Shown in pieces: positions 35,870-46,300 of a stretch of 64,000 nt of DNA. Source of the DNA: Annona cherimola. Taxonomy: Eukaryota > Streptophyta > Magnoliopsida > Magnoliales > Annonaceae. The DNA lies in the NCBI GenBank assembly GCA_030490835.1, contig CM059977.1, positions 23,665,335-23,729,334 on the forward strand. Direction: 5' to 3'. Made by a program: the position numbers and the translations under genes. Position 1 is the first letter of the stretch. Each line of letters begins with the position of its first letter. The notes under the pieces were generated by a model. That model worked only from the letters and a program-made list of their open reading frames with translations. It was not told the DNA's origin and searched no databases.

Positions 35870-36457
35870 ATGATCCTAAATCTGATGAATGACAAACAAT
35901 ATAACTTGATTATATCTTAGTTATTCAATTCTATAAAACCTCACATTTATGAAATATTTTCATATGATGAAATTGCTAAAGCATTATAAGATTCTATCAA
36001 AGACATGTATGGATAACAGAAAAATGCCTCAAAAAATTTTTAAAATATAATAAGACTTTGCTCATGCTAAATGAAATTTAAATTAATAATTCATTGAATA
36101 ATTAAAATAAAGGAAAATAAGTGGAATGAATTAAGACAATATCAACCCTCAACAAAGAAAGTTGCTAAATATTTAATACAAGAAAAACAAAACTGAATAG
36201 TTTAGTTTTTAGCAATCCTCATACCAGAATATAAGGATTTGAGAAGATAAATTCTAATGAGTATTGTTTATCTTCTTTTTTTCTACTGTTTGGGCCATTA
36301 TATATGAGAAGGAACCATGAAGAGAGTTATCTTTTTAAATATTAAGTTGGAAGGAGATATTAATGAAAATCAAATATAAAAATAGAGGACAATTTAGCAA
36401 TGGAGACAAAAGAGTAAGAGATTAAGGGCGAGGGAGAGATGCAATATTTTTAAATTG

Positions 36458-36690
36458 TTATTATTATAATAAGAGTCTTGTATGTTTTTCAATAGTTTTA
36501 TTTTATGATTTTAACCTAGGTTGGTTGAGGGCAAGGGAAAGACACTAGTCCTATTTTTTAATTATTATCATTATAATAAGAGGAGTCTTGTATGCTTATC
36601 AATAGTTTTATTTTATGATTTTAATAATTGTTATTGTTGCAATAAGAGGAGTCTTGTACGTTTTTCAATTGTTTTATTTTATAATATTGA
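36458..36690 (+). repeat. Local triplication within the copia gag remnant
   Basis: Three copies of a unit containing ATAATAAGAG(GAG)TCTTGTATG, TTTTCAATAGTTTTATTTTA and GATTTTAA at 36458-36512, 36561-36627 and 36629-36688. In the gag frame the unit reads C-Y-Y-Y-N-K...C, probably a degenerate zinc-knuckle segment. The first two units also share the upstream GGGCGAGGGAGAGA-like word. Confidence 0.75.
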
Positions 36691-37356
36691 CTTAGTTTGG
36701 TGCTCCTATGAAAGTCTTATACACCAATAATGATACAAGTATATAATCATTTTTTTTTCAAACTATTTAAAAGAGTTATGGAATCTTACACTAACCTATC
36801 TGTGTTGAGACTTTACGATAAAATGTGTGTTTGAAAGGAGAAATACACATATTCTTGAGGTTATTAAAGCCCATCTATTTGAGATGAATATTCCTAAAAT
36901 TTTCAGTTAGATGCTATTCTTACTAATTGATATTTAGTTAATCATATTTCAAGCTAAATTTTTTTAAAAATTTTGTTATAAATAAAAAAGAGTCACAAGT
37001 TTAATTTACCTCATTTTCTAGTACTTGGATATCATTTCCTTGTTCCTATGCAAAACTATAAAAAAAATCTGAACATCTTGCTAACAGGTGCTTTTTTCGG
37101 AATGCTCTTCAATTATAAATGCTATGATCTTATCAATCACAAACTATTTATTTCTAAAGATGTATCATTCATTGACAAACATCTTATTTCTCTTTTCATG
37201 AGGACTAAATTTAGGGAGAGAGTTATAAGGAATTTGCTTCAGAAGATAGTCATATCTTGGAATTTGCTCTAGATGATAGTCAAACTCTACTTTCAATTGC
37301 ATCTGAAGGAGATTGCTTATGTAATTTAAAAAGAGAAAATATAAATAAAAAGGTAC

Positions 37357-37446
37357 AATCCACAGAAGATCAATATAATGGTAACCATTCTCCTCGACCA
37401 GAATCCACAAAAGACCAATATAATGGTAACCATTCTCCTCGACCAG
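37357..37446 (+). repeat. 45-bp tandem duplication in copia remnant
   Basis: Two units (37357-37401 and 37402-37446) differ at a few bases; each has AATATAATGGTAACCATTCT and CCTCGACCAG. 45 bp is 15 codons, so it was frame-neutral. Confidence 0.9.
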
Positions 37447-38983
37447 AATAGCCTACAGAGAACCAAAAAAATAGTGAGCATTTTTTAGATTTTCCTCAAA
37501 ATTTAACTTTTACTCTAAAGTCTTCTTCAAAACTTTAATTTTTTTATACTTATAATGCGGTTGCTTTTCTCTATTTAAGAATAGATTTCTTATAATAATA
37601 TCTCTCCCAAGTACTGTGGGTTTCTAATTGTTGTTAATTCTTATGTTAAATTATCTAATTTTTATAAAGTTATAAATTAATTTTTATAAAGCTATAAATT
37701 ATTTTAAAATAGAAGATTATAATGAAAGAAGAGCTTGAAGCCCTTAATAAAAATAATACATGGAAAGTTTTCGGTTTCCCAAAGGAAGAGATGTATGGGA
37801 ATCTTCCACCGGCCATCTTTTAGAAAGAAAACAAGAGATTTTATGCAAATTAAAAAGGCAACATATGACTTAAAGCAATCTCTGGAAACTTGGTATGATA
37901 AACTAAACACTACCCTTAGGAATTATGACTCTATTAAATGTAATTTAGATTCATTTATGTTTATTTGAAGAAATATTTTTGACATTGTAGTCGTGATGAT
38001 CTATTGTGATGACATAGTTATTGTTGGTAATAACTTAAAGAGAATTTAAAAACTCAATATTATTTTAGAACTAAGTTTGACATAAAGGATCTTGGTAAGT
38101 TAAAATATTTCTTGGGTATTAAGGTTTCTTACTTTTTTAAAAGGTTATTTTTGTATTAGAGAAAATAAACATTGGATTTTCTAATAGAAATAGGAAAATT
38201 GAAACCTAAGCCTATGATTGCACCTGTAAACTATAAAACTAAGTTCATCAATAGTGGAGAAGCTTAGAAGGGTTCAAAAAGATTTGAAAGGTTAGTAGGT
38301 AAATTTATACTTAACAATTACAAGGCGTGGCATTATGTATAACAAGCTCTAGCAATTAATTAATGCATTCTTCTACAATTGAAAATATGAAGTTTTCTTA
38401 TCAGATACTCTAATATTGAAGACATATTCGAAAAGAGAAATATGAGTGAAAGCTAATTAGCATAACGAAATATGTGGATATCTTGAAATTATAGGATACG
38501 AAAAATGCATAGTAGGTAAGAAATCCAAAAGATAAAAGGCCTATTATTGGCTACTATACATTTGTTGAAGGAAGGAAATTTAGTTACATGGAAAAGAAAA
38601 AAATAAAATTTAGTTATAAGATCAAAAGCAGAACCTAAATTTTATGAGGCTATGATATCTGTAACCAGTGAATTGATGTTACTTTATTTAGTATTACAAG
38701 AACTCAGGCTAACTCTATGTACACTAACAAAACAATTTCGTGGTAATCAAGTTGCGATGTTTACATAACCACATAAATACTATTTCATGAAAAAATAAAA
38801 CATATAAAACTTAATTGTCACCTTGTATGAGAGAAAATTCAAGCAAAGAAAATCTCAACTCTCTATGTGCAAAGCAAATATCAGCTTGCAAACATTTTTA
38901 TAAAAATCCTACTGAAAAAGTAATTTGAACAAATATTATCCAAATTGGGCTTGATTAGCATTTTAGCACTAATTTAAGGAGCA

Positions 38984-39200
38984 TTGAATATATATATATA
39001 TAGCCTAATAAGGCTACAAAACATGTATAACGTAGTTTACAGATCCTAATTGATTTCATCATGAGTTATAATTAATTGATGTAAATGGGCTGTAAATTGG
39101 TTGTAATTGTGTAATACGGTTTATAAATAGTGGAATAAAAGGAGACCCCAAAGATCAGGGAGAAGTGGTGTGTCCAACGTCTGAACTACGCAAATCTCAG
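38984..39200 (+). mobile_element. Possible 3' LTR of the copia element
   Basis: Starts TGAATATATATA immediately after the purine-rich TTTAAGGAGCA. It contains a TTTATAAATAG TATA-like box at about 39119. The end is not defined, because no 5' LTR is available for comparison. Confidence 0.35.
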
Positions 39201-39391
39201 TAGACAGATGCATGGTTTGCTCAGCCAGCAGTAGTTACTTCGTGGATGACTGTCGCTGCTTGTCAGACGTCTGAGAGGATGATGGAGTGGAGGAGACCCC
39301 AGGCCAGGGACGACACATGCAGTGCTTTCCCTGCTCTATCCCTGCGTGGACGGAAGCGACGTGCTGCCCGCAGCCGCTCCATGTGTATTTT

Positions 39392-39600
39392 TTACACTGC
39401 TGGCACTCCACCTTCCTGCACATCCTTCTGCTTCTCCTTCAATTTCTTCTCCTCTTTCACCTCTCTTGCCCACTCCATTGCCAATTTATTTGCCTTTTTA
39501 AAGCGACCCAATTCTTCCATCTTCGATATCTCCGTCACCCTAATTGCCTTGTGCTTGGGAAAATGGTGTATATCCTTGTTTGGAACGCAGTCATCGGTAG
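39392..39600 (-). CDS. Unrecognised exon-like open frame, Lys/Glu-rich
   Basis: Minus-strand frame from a possible acceptor (AAGCAG at 39601) to TAA at 39392-39394. Its last 42 residues start MEELGRFKKANKLAMEW and continue in a charged helix, ending GGVPAV. The composition looks more like real coding sequence than the Ser/Phe-rich antisense frames over the same bases. I recognise no family and found no convincing upstream exon; a short frame with EEVFVRSDVRLDLAYYYS lies at about 39610-39675. It could be a broken gene fragment next to the copia element. Confidence 0.25.
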
Positions 39601-39665
39601 CTGCTTATTCTCATCATATCGAATAATAATATGCCAAATCAAGGCGGACATCGCTGCGTACAAAG

Positions 39666-39765
39666 ACCTCCTCATCCAATTTTAATTACATTGAATGCCC
39701 TTTCGATCTGTATTGAATAACACCTCCTCATACAAATTTAATTACATTGGATGCTTCGGATGGTC
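39666..39765. repeat. 56-bp tandem duplication
   Basis: CACCTCCTCAT...TTTAATTACATTG(A/G)ATGC occurs at 39666 and again 56 bp later at 39722, with a few differences. Confidence 0.7.
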
Positions 39766-39769
39766 TATT

Positions 39770-40589
39770 TTAATTAGCTTTCAAAGAAATAATATTCACC
39801 ATACATTATTTGCTTTCCATATGTGTTACAGCCCAATTAATGACCACTAGATAACACCTTTAATTAAACTTTATTTTAGTTCCTATTCTTTATTTACACT
39901 TTTATTAACATTAACTCGGTCATAGTACAGCCCTAATTGAAGAGCTGAATCACAACTGTATGAAATTATTGTCCAGTTGGGCTAATTAATTTCATGGATA
40001 CCCGACTCGCGTTGCTTCCCCAGCCCAACCGGGACACAATCCATTTCATCGAATTTTGGGCGAGGAGTTCCAAGTTATGGAAGGATTTCCAGTTCCTCAC
40101 TTCCCCTCTCCTTTCTAACTTGCAGCATTTTCAAGTTACCATATATAGGATTTGATTAACGGTGTTGCTAATCCGGCTGACTTTTATCCCTCATCGAAAC
40201 TCGGCCGAGTTCTCCGCTCACGAGGATGAGAAGATCTTTTATTCGCAAGAATAATTTGTTTCGGAATTTGGGCACCAAGTACGTATATCGATAGAATTCT
40301 TTAAAAATATTTTTTTCTCAACTATAACGCCGTCTTCCACCAATAATGTCTGGAATATTCCGCATGTTCGCATCTTATCTTGCTGATAGAGAGAGGTAGT
40401 TGGGCAGCGGCAGTGGGTGGGGCGATGCATGCAACATTGTACCATAATTTTTTAAAAATATCTGATTAAATTGTGGATGATCTAATTCATTCACTATTTT
40501 TATACAATTTATTAAATTATGATTTTTTTTTTAAAAAAAGAGTGGTCATTCTATGCATCCACACGCTACTCCGGGGGAAGTATGATCAT
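39770..40589. other. Gene-free spacer
   Basis: No supported gene. The frame at 40239-40445 (minus) has no family features. Confidence 0.4.
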
Positions 40590-40960
40590 ATACATCATGA
40601 TACATTTTCAGTTAAAATACAACATTTTTTATTTTATTTTTATTTAATTTTTCTTCATAAACATGTTTTCTTGATTATATTCAATCTATACAACAAGTTT
40701 TGTCATTTTATAATACTTTTATCTATTTTTTTTTTAAAAATACTTTATGGGGGCATTTTAGTAATTTTTCATCATTTAAAAACTTAATTTTTAAAAATTT
40801 AAAAAAATATATAAAAGTATTGTAAAATGATAAAATTTGGTATATAGATTGAATACACTTAAAATAACATGTTTATGAAGAAAAAATTTAAAAATATAAC
40901 TAATAATAAAAATAAACGAATGTTGTATTTTGATATTAAATATATCATGATATATCCAAT
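40590..40960. mobile_element. Foldback MITE
   Basis: Arms mirror about 40770: TTCATAAACATGTTTTCTTG faces ATAACATGTTTATGAAGAA, and TTGTCATTTTATAATACTTT faces AAAGTATTGTAAAATGATAA. Ends TATCATGATATATCCA and ATATACATCATGATACA are inverted relatives. About 370 bp, no gene. Confidence 0.75.
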
Positions 40961-41299
40961 CAAGCTCCATCCAGGATGGTACAAATTTTTGAAAAAATTT
41001 ATAAATACATGGGTCTTATTTAAACCTTATCTTGTGAAAATTGACTTTTTAAATTTTGCTTGCAATATGGAGTAGAGGTGAGAATTGAGGCACGTGGAAT
41101 CGTGATCCTCATCTTATTTTTTTTAAAAATTTATCAATGTTATTTTTACATTGAGTTGGCATAAGGTTGACTTGACCCTTACCTTTTTTATTAGATCTTG
41201 AAACAAATTTTGAAATTGATTACTAGTCGGTTGCAATATAGTGAGTCATGTAAAAAATTGGGTTAAATAAAATAATTTTAAGAATTTATATACATATTA

Positions 41300-41556
41300 A
41301 GGGTGTGTTTGGCAATGAAGAAAAAATGTCAACTTAAAACTTTTCAATCTAAAACTTTTCATTCTCTACAATCATCATATTTTTTAATCATTTTTTCACA
41401 TTTTCCCATACAACTATCCACACAATTAATCTATCTATGTTAACCTTATCATATTTACTTTTCATCATTATCCCTATCATATTACATCATTTGACAACTT
41501 TTACTCTCTAAAATTTTTCATCAAAAGTTTTATCCATTCTCAAACACACCTTAAAT
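41300..41556. mobile_element. hAT-like MITE, well preserved ends
   Basis: Left end AAGGGTGTGTTTGGCAATG, right end inverted AAGGTGTGTTTGAGAATG. Inside, AAAACTTTTCAATC and ACAACTTTTACTCTC flank a pyrimidine-rich body. The octamer target duplication is not obvious in the AT-rich flanks. Confidence 0.75.
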
Positions 41557-42154
41557 ATAAAGACACATTTATGCTGAAAGGGAAGGAATCACTGATGTTT
41601 TAATAATAGATGCTCTTGCCATCAGATGCGGAATAGAGTGAGGTGTAGAATTGCAGATAAACAGCCTTCAGATGGAGAGCGATTCACTATCCTTAATTGG
41701 TTTTTCTGAGAGAAGAATGTAGTGTTCTGACAACAGCAAGAACTATTCTCCAAAGATGAAGAAGATAGCAAGCAATTTTCACCTTTCCTTGTTTTGCCAT
41801 GTACTCAGAATCAGCAATGAAGCAGCACATAGCTTAGCAAATTTTGCAAAAAATAATGCTGATAGATGTAAAACGTGGTAGGGTAACCCGTCCAGCTTTC
41901 TTATAAATGTTTGCACGAAGACGTTTGGTTTTTTTTAGCAAAGTTCACCATCACTTACAATAAAAAAATATTATATACTTCAATATTTTACTAGTTAATG
42001 AAAATAAATATCATAACTTAAACAAACTATAAGTAAATATAATGTAACTTTATTAAAATAGTTTTTCCCCGCTCAAAATAGATTTCGTCATTTTTAAAAT
42101 ATTTTCCTAAAATACAGCACTATTTTTTATGTGACATGATTGAATGCATCCTCC
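41557..42154. other. Gene-free spacer
   Basis: No coding frame. A few GC-richer bases near 41600-41880 have no recognised feature. Confidence 0.4.
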
Positions 42155-42465
42155 GCATTTCACCTATTTTTTACTTTTTTAAAATTTTTTATACAACTAT
42201 TAATCTATGTATATTGAACATATGTATCAATTTTTACCATTTTTGGAGAGTTTTAGATATTTATTTTCTTATTTTTTAAAATCAATGGCATTTTTTAATT
42301 CATTAATTACGAAAATACCACTGATTTTAAAAAATAAAAAAAAAAATCTAAAAGTCTCAAAAAAGGGTAAAATCTGATACACACGTTAAACACCCTTAGA
42401 TTAACAGTTGTATAAAAAACTTTCAAAAAAAGTATAAAAATGAATTTTTGCACCCAGGTACACTG
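42155..42465. mobile_element. Foldback MITE (Mutator-like core family)
   Basis: Arms mirror about 42303: TAATCTATGTATATTGAACA faces TGTTAAACACCCTTAGATTA-like sequence, and ATCAATGGCATTTTTTAATT faces AATTACGAAAATACCACTGA. The right end GCACCCAGGTACACTG resembles the TATGCACCTGGGAGC terminus of the copy at 50097. Confidence 0.7.
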
Positions 42466-43333
42466 TTTCACAATTCTTTTCTATGAGTATTTTCCAAATA
42501 TTAGAAAAACTCCAACTATGAATAAGAGTTATATATATATATATATATTCAGCTACCACTTATTGATTCTTATATTGTTAATATAATTAATCATAAATAA
42601 CTTGAGATTTCAAAAGAAAATGAGAATAAGATTTTAAAAAGTATTTATAGTTTTTGATAAATAAATACGTGCTGAGCAGGCTGGGATTCTTCCAGTTCGG
42701 GTTTGAACATAATCGACACATCTAAATTCTATTTTTTTAATTTGAATTAACAATTCTGAATCATCTTTATATTAAGGAAAAAATAATAATTTTATACGGT
42801 TAATAAAGGTTTTATCCTAGGTGGGTCACTGGTGGATCTCCCACTTCCCACCCGTATTAAGAACCCTAGTTTTTATAGGCCTGTATGGTATGCGGACCCA
42901 AAAAAAAAAACAGTTATTTATAGATTAGACGTACAAGCAATGAAATTTTTTTAAGAAAATCATATTTTTCTCAAACAAAACAAACTCTTACGTCTCCGTT
43001 AAATTTGTGATTGACATTATTTTTTTAATATCAGCATATAGTTTACGGTTGGCAATGAAATCAATTCTGTAGGTAAAATATTAATTTGTATGGAGCATAT
43101 CCTAAAAATAAAGAGAGAAAACGAAATTTTTTTTTTTTTGGTTAGTGGTAAAGCTAAAAAAGTCCCCCAGAATGCAGTAGACCAATCAGGATTCTTTTGA
43201 AAGGCGGGACCGCGCATCACCCACCTCAGTTTTCAGAGCAACTCATGATTTTTCTCCGTCGTCTGCGGCAGCCGGGTTTGCTTACCAGCAAGCTAGTTCT
43301 CTTTACCTGAGCGAGTGGAGCAGAACAGAGCAG
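42466..43333. promoter_or_regulatory. Upstream region of HCF164
   Basis: AT-rich until about 43200, then GC-richer leader-like sequence up to the ATG. No TATA box of the TATAAA type is evident within 150 bp. A TA microsatellite is at 42530-42548. Confidence 0.4.
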
Positions 43334-46300
43334 ATGGCGCGCGTTGCTTCCGGCCCTCTCGGACTCGGCCTACCTGAGTTCCGTTCGAACTCGCAGCCGT
43401 CCCGTTCTATTCACTTTCTCCGCCCGTCACAGCCTTTTAAGAGCCCATCTCGTTCCATTTCTAGGCTGTATTGCCAGACGAGCCCCAACCCGACTGAGTC
43501 TCCTGCGACGGTTCGTTTTTGTTTGTTCCTTCTCCCTCTTTCCAATTCGTTTCATGATACTGTTTTTTCTTGCAGTTTTTCGGTTACCCATTCATTCTCT
43601 TATTGTCTTGATTTATAATCCACGAAAATTCCGCAAGATTATGTTGGAGGCGTTGGTTATTTCCATGTAAGATTTTTAGTTATTTGCGGAGGTTTCTGTG
43701 CTCGAAATCTACTAAAATTTTGTATTCCTTCTTTCGATTGCTCTTATTTTCGATAACTGGTTTTTGAACATAGGTAATTTGAGGTGTTTTGTTTATTAAA
43801 ACATGTAAATTTTCAGTTATCCGCGAAGGCGATATAATGGGGGGCTGTTTAATCTTTTTTTACTCTTTACGTTAGTTATCGTGATTTGAGTTCATTTGGT
43901 TGCGCCAGATGTCAGGAAATGGGATTGCTACCACGATAGAGGGATTGATGATGAATATCGTGATATCTTGTGGAATTTGATTCAAGAGGTTGATAATTGG
44001 ATTGAAAATAGTGTGGGAATTTTGGAATTGGATATATCTCAGGAGTCTAAGGGTGTTTCAAGATCCTGAGGTTACTGCAGTCAAGTATTAACTTTCTCAT
44101 CATAAATCTCTTTGGTGATGATTCTCACTTTATTCAATAAGCTTAATACAAGGCATTCAGAATCAAACTCAGTTTAATTCCTGTTTGCCTATTTCTGTGG
44201 TTTGGGTATCAGCGAGAGTACAGGCTTTTTGGCATGGTTTCCAATTGTGAGAAGCATAGAGATCTCATCATCTGCAAATTAGTTTTTAGGTACTTTAAAC
44301 AGATACCTAGGCCAATCCATTCGAGGGCTCTACTGAACATTGGTGATGTCTCAGAGGCTGGAAGATGTTAATCATTTCAATCAGCAGCTTAGAAATTTAC
44401 ATTGGAGGGAGACCAGAGTGGATTGAATGCTGTCAAACAGGCATTATGGGGTTTGTTTTAGAGCATCCAGCTCGACTATGTTCATCAATGTTGAAAATCA
44501 TAAGGTCATTCAACAGTACACTGCCTCTATGCGTTGAGTAGATTATGGACATCAGACGACCTAATCGAGCTTGAGATTTTCGGCATTGCCAACTTGGGAT
44601 ATATTTGGCACTTCATCTGTTACAGTCAGTGTGTCCAGTTTTTAGGCTGGCCAGCCATAGCCTGCTTGTTTGATGATGCTTTCACATCTTGTAGAACATC
44701 TGCAGCTTGTATGATAAGGCCAGCATTTTTCAAGTAATTTTTGTTATAGCATTATCTCATTATTTAGACCTTCCAGTTGCCTGCTTATGTTGGCAGCCTA
44801 AGGAAGATACACCTGTTGAGCCTGCTTTGGATGAAGACAACAATGCCAGACAAGCTACGACTTCTGCTCAGAGCGGCACTCCTGTTCAATTTCCAAATAA
44901 AAGCATCAACAGACGGATTGCTGTGGCGTCAACTGCTGGGGCTGTGGGACTTTTCTTATCTTCAAGGTTAGATTTTGGCGTTTCTCTGAAGGACCTATCT
45001 GCTGCTGCTGTACCATATGAAGAGGTGAGTTTCTATGTGTTTCTATGTTCTCTCTCAAGCAATCACCCCACATGAATGATTACCTTCAGTGTATCCTCAA
45101 TTCTGTTCACCTTAGATACTCCTCCATAAAACATAAATGATGAAGAAAGTAAATATAAAGATACTGGTTAACTAACAGCCATTGTAGAGTTCACTGGGTT
45201 ATGTAATTCCCCATGGTTTCAAAGTTTGATTTGTAATATTGCAAATGTGGAACCTTTGTTTTTATTATGAGTTAACTTAACTATCCGAGTTGCTGCAGAA
45301 ACATTGTGTTGAATAGTGTTTTCTTTTCCTATGCTCCATACTGTTATAATGCTTTGATCTGAAAAAAAAAATCTAATTGTAAGAACGTTGAGACTCGAGA
45401 GACCTGTTTTCTGTTTTAAGAAAACCTTCTTTTCATGTTGGTTGTCGTTTACAGTTTCTCCTTCTTGTCCAGGCTCTTTCAAATGGGATGCCGACTGTAG
45501 TGGAATTTTATGCAGATTGGTGTGAGGTTTGCCGTGAATTAGCTCCTGATGTATACAAAGTTGAGCAGAAATATAAGTAAGCCTTTTGCTTTTCATTGCT
45601 TTTCGGAAATCTAAAATTCTAACTAAAAAGGAATTTGATGAAGTAAAAAGAAAAGCTCCATTAATATATTGAAATGTCAAGAAATGTCACATAAAGGCAA
45701 AGGGCAATCTCCTCACATGGAGAATCACTCTCTCCTTTGTTTTTTCCACAAGTCTACCACAAAATTTCAGTAATCAACTAATCATAGGGAAAATTTTCAG
45801 TGTCATTTGCTTACCATCGTACTTTGAACAAAATCCATCTTGATATTAGGACAACAGTGCTTTGTTAATTTCAAGAAGATCCAAGTTGCAAAACTGCAAA
45901 TCGACCATAAGCTCATAATGCTTTCTTCCTGTTGATCATGATAGATCCTGATTGGTCTATGGAAATCAAATGCTGAATTTGTATTGATTATGATCAACAT
46001 AAGGAATTGAACTGGATTACAATCTCTCTCGAATCTCACTATTCTACTCTTTAACTATTCTCTAACTGATTTTGGACAACAATCTCAAAGAATCGACAAC
46101 CCAGACAATCACGCATCCCCCTTATTTATAATATTTATAAACCCAATCAAAACAGCCCCCTTACTGGCAGTTGGCAGCTGTGATAAAACAAATGGAAAGG
46201 CCCCATCTTGCACATGAGACATGTGGTTAATAGGATCCTTCAACTAGATCCTATCATTCCTGCCCACCTAAGAAATGGCTTGGCCCACTAAGGCGTTACT

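Larger units (their letters stand above)
35870..38990 (+). pseudogene. Decayed Ty1/copia retrotransposon (gag and pol remnants)
   Basis: Read on the plus strand with many stops and frameshifts. Gag-like words at 35985-36300 include DSIKDMYG and WNELRQYQPS, then KDLRR. The integrase/RT junction at about 37100-37180 has YKCYDLINHKLFISKDVSFI. RT motifs at 37860-38130 are ATYDLKQSLETWYDKL, IYCDDIVIVGNNLKRI (the catalytic YxDD box) and DIKDLGKLKYFLGIKV. RNase H-like words near 38540-38600 are YYTFVEG-type. Just after the coding remnants, TTAAGGAGCATTG at about 38972 fits a polypurine tract and LTR start. Most of integrase, the protease and any 5' LTR are missing or unrecognisable. The element cannot encode functional proteins. 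Confidence 0.85.

Noticed and set aside
39246..39685. Plus-strand frames of 126 and 132 aa
   Set aside because: Ser/Phe/Leu-rich translations are the expected complement of the Lys/Glu-rich minus frame; no signal peptide or domain was recognised.
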